This document shows, piece after piece, positions 23,320 through 34,165 of a DNA stretch of 64,000 nucleotides (the first letter of the stretch is position 1; every line of letters starts with the position of its first letter). The position numbers and the translations under genes are program-made. The notes under the pieces are model-generated. The model saw nothing but the letters and a program-made list of their open reading frames with translations. It ran no database searches and was not told the DNA's origin. The DNA comes from Tubulanus polymorphus (Eukaryota > Nemertea > Palaeonemertea > Tubulaniformes > Tubulanidae): the NCBI RefSeq assembly GCF_964204645.1, contig NC_134036.1:2296001-2360000 (forward strand), given 5' to 3'.

Positions 23320-23697
23320 CTCTTTACGCAGATAAAACTGAATCGCCTGATTCATACCGTCACCATCCGAACAGTTCGTATCGCCCCATTTCAGCGATAA
23401 AGTATAACCGCCGGTAATCTTCACTTTCCGCTTAGCGATATCTATCGCTGGGAAAACTTTTCGCGCCGAGAAATACCACTTATCGTCGCCGGGCACTAGC
23501 AGCGAGATGTTCACCTGTTTACCGGGCACGACGGTACGCTCCGTTAGAGTCCTCCAGACGATATCGGCAGCCGTCTGCAGCCCGCCACCGCTGACGTCAC
23601 CGATGAACCCCCAGCAATGCGCGAGTAAAAGTAATACGGTCGCGCTACGCGAAAACGTCACCAGAGGACGCTTCGTTACCGATTTAATTAATTCCAT
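23320..23697 (-). CDS. Natriuretic-peptide-receptor-like protein, first coding exon with signal peptide
   Basis: 126 codons start at the ATG at 23697 (minus strand). Residues 1-18 are basic and polar. Residues 19-33 (ATVLLLLAHCWGFIG) form a hydrophobic signal-peptide core, so the protein should enter the secretory path with its N-terminus outside the cell. From about residue 64 it reads SLLVPGDDKWYFSARKVFPA and a DIAKRKV helix, then WGDTNCSDGDGMN with the conserved Cys, as at the N-terminus of ANF-type ligand-binding domains. NIS at 63-65 is a possible glycosylation site. The exon ends at GAG before the donor GTCAGT, in phase 0, and fits the exon at 22169 without a gap. The start was chosen because it gives a proper signal sequence. 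The ligand is not predictable; family members bind natriuretic-type peptides. Confidence 0.85.
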
Positions 23698-24860
23698 GGC
23701 CGCTTGACGGCGCTAGTATCGACTTATCCGAAATATCGTCGTTAATCCGTCTCGAGAAACTCGCTATTTTATCGATATTCAAAAGAAAAAAATATTTTTT
23801 CAAAGTTTCACCGCCATTTAACCGAAAAGTTTGGCCATTTTTCTCGATATTCGCGACTTTTCAGAATTCCGTCCCCATGGAGACACGCGACAATGTTGTT
23901 GCTTTTCAAGAAATAACAACCACTTTGGCCACGTATTGTGTATTGCGTATTGCGTATCGTGTATTGGGTATTGGGTATTGGATACTTGCGAATATAGATC
24001 TCAAACTAAACTTTTTGTATCGGCGCACTAAAATTGCACCACTCCAGGAGTACGCGACACATATAACGATACACAGTCATGTAAAATATAATCCAGTAGT
24101 AACGCGTACACAATGCCGACATACACAGTAATAGTATAATCCGAGAGTAAGTCCTGTTACAAGTATGACGCTAAGATAAGTCCAGAGAGCAAAAAAATAA
24201 CTTCCCTTAATTCGGCGATGTCAATTTGATCCGCGATTCAATGCAGTTACCATTGTTGCTTCATCCTGGAAATATATAAAAATTACAGGAAATTATTCGT
24301 TTGAAAATTTGAAAAAACAAAAGAAAATCGTTAAAAATAGTTAATGAAAATAATGATAATAATAATGATAATAATAATAAATATAGAAATGAAAATAAAT
24401 AAAAATCAAAGATTTAAAATTAAATAAATTTTAAAAATTATTTTGAAAATAATTCGCAAAAGCTAAATACGAATTTCAGATCGGAAAAAAAAGTTTTCAA
24501 AAACCTAAATGAGCGCAAAAATGGTTGTATGATAATAACCGTTGTGAAAACTGGTTTCCCACATCGTCTGCTTGGGTCGATGTTGTACATGTATTAGGAG
24601 ATATGGGTAAACGGGAGTTGTATGTACATGTACATATGTGACGCATCTGATGAAAACGACGTTTCGTTTAAATATAGATTTATGGATTTTATCTTTAAAT
24701 GCGATACTATTGAAGCTGGTTGAGTGAGGGTCAGTAGGTTGATTGACCGACAGACCGACAGTCTATAGACCGACAGACGTTGACTGACTATGCATCCCGC
24801 TATAGAATCAGGAATGTCAGAAAACATTAGAAAAGTAATACGCGCACCAAAACAAGATTT
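23698..24860. other. Upstream region of the receptor gene
   Basis: This should hold the 5' UTR and promoter of the minus-strand receptor. No TATA box at a convincing distance was fixed. A short array of GTATTGS heptamers lies at 23932-23985 and an AATAATGAT-type microsatellite at 24345-24385. One GCAGACGA word lies at 24564. No other gene is seen. Confidence 0.4.
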
Positions 24861-25062
24861 AAGCCCAACGCACACAGCACCGAAAAAAACCTTTTTTTTA
24901 CTCGTGAAAAAACGTTTTCGATGTTTTTCGTTATGCCGTGTGCGGGGAAGGCAAAACACAAAACGCAGAACTGAAAAACGTTTTTCACGAGCAAAAAACG
25001 TTTTCTGAAAAACGTGTTTTCTGTTTCGCCGAAACAAATGTTTCACCATGTGCGTTGGGCTT
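24861..25062. mobile_element. Palindromic MITE, family 2 (AAGCCCAACGCACA ends)
   Basis: An element of about 202 bp with perfect 14-bp terminal inverted repeats, AAGCCCAACGCACA on the left and its reverse complement on the right. Internally, CTCGTGAAAAAACGTTTT and AAAACGTTTTTCACGAG form a second long inverted pair, so the whole element can fold into a hairpin. It has no coding capacity. Target-site duplications are not obvious. No second copy was seen in this window. The 168-codon frame across it is a by-product. Confidence 0.75.
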
Positions 25063-26460
25063 TCACTCCAACGGATTCGATGTCGAGAGTTTAGCATCAC
25101 CGAAATAAAATCGAACCTTCAAAAATTCAGTTTCAAATGATACCTGTCCCGAATTGATAATATCAATATCATCCTTGATATCTCAGTTGTTTCATTGGCC
25201 CTATTCGATCGTATCAATATCATCTGACCCTCTTGATATCTCACCTGCTGAAACTTACTATCACAAAAATATCGGATGTAAAAGTTCTATTACGCGTGTA
25301 GCGGCAGCTGTATATAGCTAAAGGTATCGTCTGCGTGTGCCATAGGGGAGAGTGAGAGTGATGACCTACTAAACTCTACATCAACTGGATGCTTTCGAGC
25401 TAAATGTGTCAGTGATTATTTTCATGCCGGCTCGAATTGCAAATAACAAGGGATCAGTTTCACAAAATAGGTTTAAATCGATCGATATGATCACGAATCG
25501 ATTTAGGTCTGTATATCGTTGAGTAAAACTGAGTCCAGTAGTGCAAAGGACAATCCACAAATTCATGGTAAAAGTACAAAAGTAAGCAACGAAAGTGAAA
25601 TCGATAAAATCGGCTCCAGATATGAATCCGCATGAATCGATAGGCGTTTATCTTTCAGTAAGACAGAATCCACTTATTGCGAAGGACAATTCACCAAAAT
25701 ACAAGGGGCCATTTCATGGTGAAAGTACAAAAGTTTGAAACATAAGTGAAATCGATACAATGTCAGGTCCATAAAGGCTATCGGGTGGCAACCAAAAAAG
25801 GGATGTATTTAAAATAGATTTTTGGTTGATTGGGTTTGATGTCTTGCTGATTTTTGGTCGCACCAGACGAATCCTGTTTGCGATTACTGCCAAGAAAGAT
25901 GGCAAACTACTGAAACATGACCTGCCAAATGTTTTTGACAGCGAAACCTCAAAAACGATAAAGGCTCGAATTTTATTACTGACCTGAATCGAGTGCAAAA
26001 ATGAGGACCTTTAATTCAACGAAGACCAGCTAAGACAAGAAAATCCCAAAGAATGTTGCGATGGTTCACTACTGGCATCAGTCACTCTCAGTATTGAGAG
26101 CCTGCGTGCACTTTCAATCATAACTGTATGAAACATTATTCACACACCTTTCCATCGAGCAGACGATATGGTATGTATATCGGCTATTATTCAGTGAACT
26201 TCTAAAGAAAGGTGACCTCCTTCTTGTGTTTAGAATCACACCAGTCGGAGGATGGGTCTATTGTTGACCACTTTGAAAAAGGACACAACTAGTATCTGTC
26301 TCGGGTCGACCTGTTTCTATCTAGAAAGGCAACAATTTGGACAATATTGACACTCTTTCAAATATAGAGAGATGACCTCCATCTTTTATAAACAGCTTGT
26401 TTACATTTCTTTTCAATAATCGCTATAATACCTTTACTCCCGGTGTAAGCAGGCACGCGC
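25063..26460. other. Intergenic stretch with old duplications
   Basis: No gene recognised. A diverged tandem duplication covers 25521-25604 and 25657-25757 (ATGGTAAAAGTACAAAAGT and GTGAAATCGATA are shared). A short one of about 60 bp covers 25150-25245 (TATCAATATCATC ... TTGATATCTCA). GCAGACGA words lie at 25327 and 26159. Confidence 0.45.
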
Positions 26461-26602
26461 TTACGCATTCCGAGAAGATTTGTAAACCAATATTAACATC
26501 CTAGCAACCGAACCACGATTATACCAACAAAGTTGTGATAGGAATTTCAACGAATCTGGATCCATCTCCAACATCAGTTCCTGATACTTCTTCAGTATTT
26601 GC
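26461..26602 (-). CDS. Possible terminal exon of an unrecognised gene
   Basis: On the minus strand a pyrimidine-rich tract ending TTATTTCCCAG precedes 26602. The open frame then reads QILKKYQELMLEMDPDSLKF and continues LSQLCWYNRGSVARMLILVY to a TAA at 26461-26463, about 46 residues. The composition (amphipathic helix, mixed charged and hydrophobic) looks like real protein rather than random frame, and the acceptor fits. I do not recognise the family. No upstream partner exon was identified at higher coordinates before the U5 array. It could equally be a pseudo-exon. Confidence 0.3.
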
Positions 26603-26799
26603 CTGGGAAATAAGTAGAACTGTAGACTGTGGACTATGTTGTATTGACGTATATAGTTAGCGGCGATGAGGATCGTTTGATTGACAGACGACCGATAAAA
26701 GGCTGTCAACAATTACCATAAACAAAGCCAGACGAAAAAATATCCATCACTAACCTCTTTTTTCTGAAAGCCGTTATTGCACTATCACATATTTTCATT

Positions 26800-27190
26800 G
26801 AATTTGATAATGTCATAGGGGATTTTAAAATGTAGACAACTTTTTAGGAAGTGTATATGACACCACCAGATTAATTTGATAATGATGACGTCATAGGGGG
26901 AACAAAGAACCGAAAGGTTCTAGAAGGGTCTTTAAAGATTGGATTAATATGGAGGCAGCTCTCATCAGATCTGAGGGTATTTTTAATGTTTCTACAGAAT
27001 GGGACGTCAATTTGATGATGTCATAGGGGGAATTGTTCGAGGCAGACATCTTTTTGCTATATCACGATACCGATTCTATGATGTCATAGGGTGATTAATT
27101 CATCAATCGGTTCTGGAAGGGTCTATAGATGTGATGTATGGACGCGGGCAAGGACTGAGGGTATTTGTCAAGTTTCTCCAGGATGGGACG
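26800..27190. repeat. Second cluster of CRE-like repeats
   Basis: Copies of GATGATGTCATAGGGGGA and GATGACGTCATAGGGGGA lie at 26806, 26880, 27013 and 27077. They are interleaved with a 150-bp duplicated piece (TTCTAGAAGGGTCT / TTCTGGAAGGGTCT and CTGAGGGTATTT). This is the same family as at 6.3-7.7 kb. Confidence 0.55.
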
Positions 27191-27835
27191 ATGGAGACTT
27201 TTACTAGCGGTCAATAGCGCGAATTCTGTCGTATATTTACAATACGCCTATTAAATATTCAAATTCTGTATTTACCCGATAAGACAAAAACACAATAGAC
27301 GCAGACGACACCTCGTATCGGAAGCCTATTGTATGTCTATTCAAGCCCGACGCCTTCCGCAGGATATCCGCTCCATAATTCAATTGGTCATTTTATAAAC
27401 AGTAACTCAACTGCCTTTATCGTCGAAGGATAGAATCGATTTTTAAAGTGTCTCTCTAATCGTATTCCATAGCAAGGGTAGAAATTCGCAAATAATTTCA
27501 GTTTTACCGTCATGATATTGAATCGATTTCTAGCACAAATTATTTCCTAAAATCAAAGGGGAAATTTGCATATAATTTTTTTTTGGGTAATTATTTTATC
27601 TCATTTCTTGTGCCTATACCACCGAGTAGCACGTTTAAAAAAAAACAGGTTAAATTTAATTTACAATAAAAGCTTGAATTAACCCGTTTCAGAAAAATGG
27701 GTTTATTTAACAAAAAAAAAATTCTCTTCATTTTCAGTCTTTATTTCAGTTTCAAGTTTAACCAGGTTTTACTAATAAATTCAACTCTTTCGAGGACCTT
27801 ACTTAACAAACTTACCCGTTAATGATGTTCACTAA
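27191..27835. other. Spacer, no gene recognised
   Basis: AT-rich sequence with a GCAGACGA word at 27301. Nothing else is supported. Confidence 0.35.
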
Positions 27836-28020
27836 TAGATAATCCTATAGATAATCCTTAATTCAATCCTATAAAAAAGCCTTCGCCTTAGCATATAGAT
27901 AATCTCACAGATAAACCAACAGATAATCCAAAAGATAAGTACAGATATATAGATACGTCAAAAGATAATCCAATAGATAATCCGGAAGATAATCCGATGG
28001 ATAATCCTATAGATAGACAA
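27836..28020. repeat. Imperfect GATAATCC microsatellite
   Basis: About twelve copies of ATAGATAATCC or close variants occur in two blocks separated by short unique pieces. Confidence 0.7.
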
Positions 28021-28230
28021 ATGGTATTGTGCGACTATATCAGAGAGTCGTCTGCTCAGAGTGAGATTCACATCTGTCACAGACTAACAGACGACCAATG
28101 ATTGTATGGACATGTATTCACTGATACTTGTTGCTCATTTTGTCTCTCTCTCTCTCTCTACTATAGGTTACGGGGGTGTCGTGTTATCGATTAATCGAAT
28201 TGTTAGACAGATGATATAGAAAAACTCAGT

Positions 28231-28245
28231 CGCGCCACCTGGTGG
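28231..28245 (-). promoter_or_regulatory. CTCF-like motif
   Basis: Reading the minus strand, CCACCAGGTGGCGCG is a full match to the bilaterian CTCF consensus. It is a motif match only. Confidence 0.45.
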
Positions 28246-28349
28246 TATAATTATCAAGTCAATATTGCCGTTTAATTCTAAGCACACACCACACCACTAA
28301 ACTCCTTTCCTGTGAGTGAAAACTCGTTTGTACCGGGAACAGTGTTTTT

Positions 28350-28805
28350 CCAGATTAAACATAGCCGCAAGGCAGCAATCTTAAAAGGTAAACTATGTAT
28401 GTTAGGTAGAAGGAATGGGGGATTGTTTTTCCGAAAGACCCATTAAAGAAATAGACCATGAATAAAAAAAGAAACGCAATGAAATTTCTTCAACACTCGC
28501 TATCAAATATGGCCGCAAAGCAGCTTTCTTAAAAAGTGAACTTTATATACGTTTTATAGAAGAACCAGATGTGGAAATCGTTTTTCTCTAGATGCCATGC
28601 GTCCTGCAAGACCCATTAAAGAAATATATTAAGACGTAACACAGCGAGGTCTCTCAAACAGCTGCCAACAAATATGGCCGCAAGGCAGCTATCTTAAGAG
28701 GTAAACTGTGTATGTTATACAGAAGGACTGGAACCGCGGAATTTTCTTTTCTCCTGACAGACCCATTAAATAAATAGATTAAAAAAGAAACGGAGCGAGA
28801 TCTCT
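28350..28805. repeat. Three-copy tandem repeat with ATGGCCGCAAGGCAGC core
   Basis: Copies begin near 28355, 28500 and 28665. Each has AAATATGGCCGCAAGGCAGC, a GTAAACTGTGTATGTTATA block and AGACCCATTAAAGAAATAGA, ending in AAAAAGAAACG and CACC/CACTCGC. The core also occurs, mostly in the opposite orientation, at 50.9-51.3, 55.7 and 57.8-58.0 kb. Confidence 0.7.
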
Positions 28806-30091
28806 TCACCACCTGCCCGGTACTACATGAGAGTATGAGAGAGAGTTTTATTGTCGTCTGTCGGTGAGATAGCCGCGGGGATTCACGGGTAAATGAACTA
28901 ACGGCCGTTTAACTACGATTAATCACGTGATTTATTGCCGCGCGGGTCGCCGGCAGACGACATTGTTTTAGCAGTTATTCGCACATTAGCAGTTTGAATC
29001 AGGAAATTGGAACTATGGAAGAAGAACAGGTGCTCGGGTCTTTCGAACCTGGTAGGACACCACTAACAGGAGCCTTTCTCGCAATAGTTTAACCTTGGAG
29101 TTATCGTTGTACTCCAAGGTTTATCCAACGTAAGTAACGTTACGGACGTGTCCCGATTTGGGTTCGGACATTTCGAACTAAAATCTATCCAACCCTTGTA
29201 AGACATTATCAACATGTTTTAAGGCGTCTCGGTGTGGGCTGGGCAACTCTAAACCGCATTTAAATGAATGCCCTGGGGCCTTGCTTACAGTCTTACATTT
29301 TTGCCCGGTAGTCAGATCCCAATAATCAACAACCATCGCGATCGTAGGTAGCCTACCAGATTACCCCTCGCATCGTCATGGCAAGCGGACCTTGAGACAA
29401 GTTCACAATTTATGAAGATGTACGGCGCGCGTCTGCGTATCGGTTTTTCGTAACGGTTTTATAACGGTCTCATATTTCAAAATTTGAAGAGCAATTTCAC
29501 ATCATCGAGAACGAGCGGTGCGTTGCGCGAGGGACTCCGGGGCGTTTTATATCACATAGATCACCCAACCCGTCACGGGTTCGGTGCGATCGTCGCTCGT
29601 TATTTTGCGTGGAGAAAAATTGAAGCAATTTCGTGTCATGGATTTCACCAGACAGACGAAATGTGAAATGATCCGTCTGCTAACACCTGTCGAGTACGAA
29701 ACTATAAGCCTAAAACGGATACCTCCGATTTAGACAAAAATTAATACCTTGTTTCTTTCTTCTAATCGGCCGGGTCATTTTTGTAAACAGCAATAAAATT
29801 TCAAATCAGTTCATTTTCTATAACTGACGGGTCTGTTATTGTTAGCTTTATCATGATTTTAAAGAAAAAAAGTAATGTACAGATAGGCGGCAGGCCGGGT
29901 CAAATTTTAAGCTCAGCAGATACGTGAAGCAATTTTTGGCCTAATGAAAGACAAAATGGCCTAAAATAAGAGATTTCAAACACGCCTGATGATAGAAGTC
30001 TGTCTAAGAACAGTCAGTCAGTGTATCGGTCACGTGCCAGGTGACCCCAGATGTCACAATACGCGTGTCCATTGTAAAAGACGTGGGCGTG
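28806..30091. other. Unique spacer before the U5 array
   Basis: No gene recognised. CCTTGGAGTTATCGTTGTAC / GTACTCCAAGG near 29091-29122 can form a short hairpin. GCAGACGA-family words lie at 28854, 28953 and 29652. Confidence 0.4.
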
Positions 30092-30292
30092 GTCGGAGAT
30101 TGACGGAATTTACCGAGTGCTCACGAAAAACGAGATACCATTATCATAAATATAGTCATATATTTGTAACTGTAGCATCATTGCTTGTTGATTGATCTAA
30201 TTAAGTGTAATATAAATTTAGATAAAATTCCGACTGAAATCTGTGGAAAATTCTAAAAGACCGATTTTGTGGCGGAAAAAAATCTGAATTTT

Positions 30293-30342
30293 GTCGAAAG
30301 TAAAACACCGTGTTTAAAGGCAGTGGTTTCGGGGTATAAATA
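30293..30342 (+). promoter_or_regulatory. U5 promoter, copy A: PSE candidate and TATA box
   Basis: GGTATAAATACC lies 20-30 bases before the inferred U5 start. TAAAACACCGTGTTTAAAGG, about 43-62 bases upstream of the start, is where a proximal sequence element is expected. Both are kept in all four promoter copies (TATA near 30335, 33266, 36203 and 43100). Vertebrate Pol II snRNA promoters usually lack a TATA box, so the combination is worth noting. The role is inferred from position and conservation. Confidence 0.5.
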
Positions 30343-30362
30343 CCTCGAGGACTGTCAGCTGA

Positions 30363-30483
30363 ATCACTCTGGTTTCTCTTCAACCGCGTTTAAATCTTTC
30401 GCCTTTTACTAAAGATTTCCGTGGAGAGGAACAATCAATGAGTCTATAGACTATTTTTGAAGCCCTCCTAACCAGGAGGGTAA
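30363..30483 (+). ncRNA. U5 spliceosomal snRNA, copy A
   Basis: About 120 nt, colinear with animal U5 RNA. The 5' stem starts ACTCTGGTTTCTCTTC, the stem AAATCTTT/AAAGATTT closes loop 1 with the invariant GCCTTTTAC (30401-30409), and the opposite strand is GTGGAGAGGAAC. The Sm site ATTTTTG is at 30453-30459, and the 3' hairpin is CCCTCCT/AGGAGGG. U5 holds exon ends together through loop 1 in the spliceosome. This copy lacks one base just before the Sm site (GACTATTTTTG where the others read GACTGATTTTTG), but the Sm core remains. The ends are set by alignment to the known RNA and could be off by a few bases. Confidence 0.93.
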
Positions 30484-31222
30484 CTTATAACGATAATGTA
30501 AAATGGCATTCAGCCGGTGGCCTAGCTTAGAATTAGGTCCAGTCTAAGACTATTTTGGTTATATTGTCGATGTAACATTTTACTACCGATCTAATGAATA
30601 AAGATAACACTTGGACTACTTATAAGGCTTTGTTATTGGGGCGGGTGATTTGCTGTAGCATTTTAACAACCTGATAATTCAAACGGAAAAGAAATGCAGA
30701 TTAAACTATTTTGCAAAAAACTAACCCCCTCCCAGTTTTGGTGTCGGTTTTATGAATTCATCCGTTGTAAAAACATTGTTAAAATATCATCGTCCTTTTC
30801 TTTTCCAGTTTGAGAAATGTTCGGACAGTTTTGATGCCTCTCTATTAGATTCTCATCGAAATTTTTTCCCTTATAATTGTGGGTTTTTCTTACTTTACGT
30901 TCAAACTATTGTATATTCAATCAGTTTTTATTTACTTATATAAACAGTTTGATCTTTGTTAACTTTCAGCAGTGAATAACTTCGCTACTTCGCGTGAGTT
31001 CGATGTATACCGGTAATTGAATTAAATCGCAGTAGATATCACTACAACACGGAAAGCTAAGGACGGCGTCCAGATTCACCCGAATTAAGTTAAACCCGGA
31101 TTATGAATAATAGTTTAGATGATGGTTCCTGTTTAGATGGACCGAATATTTCATCCGAAGTAAATGGAAATCCGGAGCGAGTTCCACTGTAGAATTGTCT
31201 CATCTCAACTCACGCCAGCTAT
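30484..31222. other. Spacer between U5 and GPCR, unit 1
   Basis: Conserved across units. It contains GGCCTAGCTTAGAATTAGGT, and a piece resembling a 3' splice site (CTTTTCTTTTCCAG) followed by an open stretch reading FEKCSDSFDASLLDSHR. That piece is kept in all three units (30808, 33750 and 40924). No function is assigned. Confidence 0.4.
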
Positions 31223-32287
31223 TCATCGAAAACGAGAACCTTTTCTAGAGCAAGCTTTACTGAGAATGTCAATGGACGATTTTCTGAATTTTTCATTTGT
31301 CACACAATATATAATGAAATTTACTGACGAATCAACAATTGAAAATGCCAATGCGATTGTTCTAAAAGAAAAACCGATTTCCATTATGGGGAACCATTGT
31401 TTTCTACGATCCACAAATCCCAAACCTTCGCAAATAATAAACAATAAAACAACTGATAAAACCATCCTTAAAACCCTCATTTCCCTTCTAGACGATTCAT
31501 CAGTTACACCGAGCTCTGAACGTCGAGTAACCCGACGGTAAAATGTCGCCGAAATAAGAATAACATTGATGAAAACCAAAATGAACAGAGGAAATGTGAC
31601 GGTAAGATATAAGAAAAAAGTCTGCCCAGAAACTGAATAATGCCAGAAAAGTATGTCAAAGTTGTACCGGATCTTTCTACCACGCCGTCTTGTGATATAA
31701 GGCCAATAGTCTGGACAATTCAGGAATCCAAGATGTTTGGGGGGTATCAATTTACCTAAATGACCACAAAAACCCAACAAAGAAATAAATAACATTGCGC
31801 CCTGTGAGATCAGCTTTCTGGGAATTCTACGAGATTTTATTGGAAACAATACGACGATTAACCGCTCTAGACTGAGCAGTACAGTGCACCAGTTACGTGT
31901 CATCTGAAATATATAGAAAAACGGCACAGATATTGAAGTAAAAATCCACCCGAGATTCCAGTCATCTACGCGGAACAACATATCTCCCAAAACGGCGTAA
32001 ATGTACGCAGTTCTCAGCGGATAAAGAATGAATGTAGCGATCATTAACAAAATATCGTTTATAGCGAGAATTTTGATGAGAAAATAAACATCAGATTTAA
32101 AGCGTTTTAGAACTAACAACGTGAATGCGTTGAATGTTATACCTAGTACTGACGCCGGTAGATAACATCCTAAATACATTAGAACATTGAATTTAAATTT
32201 TACATTAACCGGACGAGTTTGGACTCTCTGACACCAGCTGAGCTGCGGGGCCGGGTGACTTGTCGTATTGTCGCTAGGAGCGAACAT
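31223..32287 (-). CDS. Rhodopsin-class peptide GPCR, FMRFamide-receptor-like, copy 1
   Basis: 354 residues in a single coding exon. An N-glycosylation site (NTT, 7-9) lies in a short outer tail. Seven hydrophobic segments lie near 35-60, 68-92, 118-145, 160-180, 222-248, 272-292 and 305-330. Class A marks are N53 in TM1, LAIND (D78) in TM2, SLERL at 139-143 in place of DRY, and DSSVNFIIY at 319-327 in place of NPxxY; the last is typical of FMRFamide-receptor-like proteins. The usual Cys at the top of TM3 is missing; Cys191 in loop 2 and Cys19 in the tail are the outer cysteines. The ATG lies 9 bases after a conserved acceptor (branch-like GCTAAC, then TTATTACAG at 32297), so a 5' UTR intron is likely. 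The ligand is unknown. It is probably a plasma-membrane neuropeptide or orphan receptor. Confidence 0.88.
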   Translation of the reverse strand: MFAPSDNTTSHPAPQLSWCQRVQTRPVNVKFKFNVLMYLGCYLPASVLGITFNAFTLLVLKRFKSDVYFLIKILAINDILLMIATFILYPLRTAYIYAVLGDMLFRVDDWNLGWIFTSISVPFFYIFQMTRNWCTVLLSLERLIVVLFPIKSRRIPRKLISQGAMLFISLLGFCGHLGKLIPPKHLGFLNCPDYWPYITRRRGRKIRYNFDILFWHYSVSGQTFFLYLTVTFPLFILVFINVILISATFYRRVTRRSELGVTDESSRREMRVLRMVLSVVLLFIICEGLGFVDRRKQWFPIMEIGFSFRTIALAFSIVDSSVNFIIYCVTNEKFRKSSIDILSKACSRKGSRFR

Positions 32288-32613
32288 TTTCGGCCGCTGT
32301 AATAAGTCTCTGGTTAGCGTTCTATTGTACGAATCATGTTGAACGATCTGTTGAATGATAAATTGAAGTAAATTGGACCCTTGTTACATCAGACTCCTGC
32401 CGAGTATATCCGACCAATCAAGTCACGTTTCACCAAGTTATCATTATTTCATCTCTGTTGAATGCAGTCCATCTAATAAACCATAATGGAACATTTGAAT
32501 AAATGTGTTCTACATCGGTCGGAGAGGAGTAAATTGAATCTAATTCTCATATCTTATTAGATATAGTTTCTGTTAAGCCTTCGGTCCTAAATTCTTTCTC
32601 TATTCATACATAT

Positions 32614-32826
32614 TTATGTAGATATAGGTGAAACTTTCTGGAATATTTTACTGAAATAATCGCGCATAGCTTTCACACAAACCACACACATGAATACGAG
32701 AGTTCTCACTTCACAGTTTGTTGGGTCATTCGGGGCCGATAACAAACCCCCTGTTCCGATACCGGCAGGTGTCGTGGGTTTGTAAGGGACACCAAGATCG
32801 AAAACCAAACGGAATCTACCAATCAA
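32614..32826 (-). other. Conserved 70-codon open frame in the divergent spacer (three copies)
   Basis: A minus-strand frame from ATG (MIGRFRLVFDLGVPYKPTTP at its start) is kept open at 70 codons in all three units (also 35551-35763 and 42448-42660). It lies upstream of each GPCR. There is no signal peptide and no known domain. The copies differ at about ten residues, including non-conservative ones, so constraint is not shown. It may be just duplicated spacer or part of a GPCR 5' exon. Confidence 0.2.
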
Positions 32827-32869
32827 ATAGATAACGGGGTCAATCCTTATTTTAAGATAAAAAAATATT

Positions 32870-32970
32870 CTGTGTTGTTAAAGAAACCCTGTTCAGTAAT
32901 AACTGGGTTCGAACCTATAACACCGAAAAGTAAGGCATTTTATCTAATGTTTAGCCGCGATCATACGGAG
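32870..32970 (-). other. tRNA-like pol III box pair in the divergent spacer
   Basis: On the minus strand, CGGCTAAACATTAG (32944-32957) resembles an A box, and GGTTCGAACCC (32905-32915) is a perfect B box about 30 bases further on. The pair is kept in all three units (B boxes at 35842 and 42739). Acceptor and anticodon stems do not pair, so this is not a tRNA. It could be the head of an old tRNA-derived SINE or chance. Confidence 0.25.
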
Positions 32971-33293
32971 ACGATTTGGTCCGAGTCACATTAGAGGGTG
33001 GCGAGTGAGGCGAGCAACTAGTCGTAGATTGACGGAATTTACCGAGTGCTCACGGAAAACAAGTTACCATCATTATGATTATCATATATTTGTAACTGTA
33101 GCATCATTGCTTGTTGATTGATCTAATTAAGTGTAATATGAATTTGGATAAAATTCCGACTGAAATCTGTGGAAAATTCTGGCTAAAAGACCCGATTTTG
33201 TGGCGGAAAAAAATCTGAATTTTGTCGAAAGTAAAACACCGTGTTTAAAGGCAATGGTTTCGGGGTATAAATACCTCAAGGAATTTTCTCTGA

Positions 33294-33415
33294 TTCACTC
33301 TGGTTTCTCTTCAACCGCGTTTAAATCTTTCGCCTTTTACTAAAGATTTCCGTGGAGAGGAACAATCAATGAGTCTATGGACTGATTTTTGAAGCCCTCC
33401 TAACCAGGAGGGTAA
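33294..33415 (+). ncRNA. U5 spliceosomal snRNA, copy B
   Basis: Complete U5 gene. Loop 1 GCCTTTTAC is at 33332-33340, the Sm site ATTTTTG at 33385-33391, and the 3' hairpin is CCCTCCT/AGGAGGG. The first bases read TTCACTCTGG where copies A, C and D read ATCACTCTGG. The TATA box and upstream element are intact near 33236-33273. It is divergently placed about 1 kb from the start of GPCR copy 1. It looks functional; expression is not shown by sequence. Confidence 0.93.
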
Positions 33416-34165
33416 CTTATAACGATAATGTAAAATGGCATTCAGCCGGTGGCCTAGCTTAGAATTAGGTCCAGTCTAAGACTATTTTGGTTATATTGTC
33501 GATGTAACATTTTACTACCGATCTAATGTATTAAGATAACACTTGGACTACTTATAAGGCTTTGTTATTAGGGCGGGTGATTTGCTGTAGCATTTTGACA
33601 ATATGATAATTCAAACAGTGAAGAAATGCAGATTAACCTGTTTTGCAAAAAACTAACTCCCCCCTCCCAGTTTTGGTGTCGGTTTTATGAATTCATCCGT
33701 TGTAAAAACATTGTTAAAATATCATCGTCCTTTTTGTCCTTTCTTTTCCAGTTTGAGAAATGTTCGGACAGTTTTGATGCCTCTCTATTAGATTCTCATC
33801 GAGATTTTCTTTAAAATTTAATTGTGGGTTTTTTCTTACTTTACGTTCAAACTATTTTATATTCAATCAGTTTTTTTTTACTAATATAAACAGTTTGATC
33901 TTTGTTAACTTTGGGCAGTGAACTTCGCTACTTCGCGTGAGTTCAATGTATACCGGTAATTGAATAAGATCGCAGTAGATATCACTACAACACGGAAAGC
34001 TAAGGACGGCGTCCAGATTCACCCGAATTAAGTTAAACCCGTATTATGAATAATAGTTTAGAAGACTGTTCCAGTTTAATTGGACCGAATATTTCATCCG
34101 AACTAAAAGGAAATCCGGAGCGAGTTCCACTGTAGAATTGTCTCATCTCAACTCACGCCAGCTAT

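Noticed and set aside
24594-25100. 168-codon minus-strand frame
   Set aside because: Runs through the palindromic MITE; amino-acid order mirrors the inverted repeats and no domain is seen.
31164-31541. Plus-strand frame of 125 codons, also at 34203 and 40999
   Set aside because: Antisense shadow of the 3' part of the GPCR genes; the minus-strand frame has the seven-segment receptor signature.
32890-32970. tRNA gene on the minus strand
   Set aside because: A and B box-like words are present, but the acceptor and anticodon stems do not pair; kept only as a pol III-like box pair.
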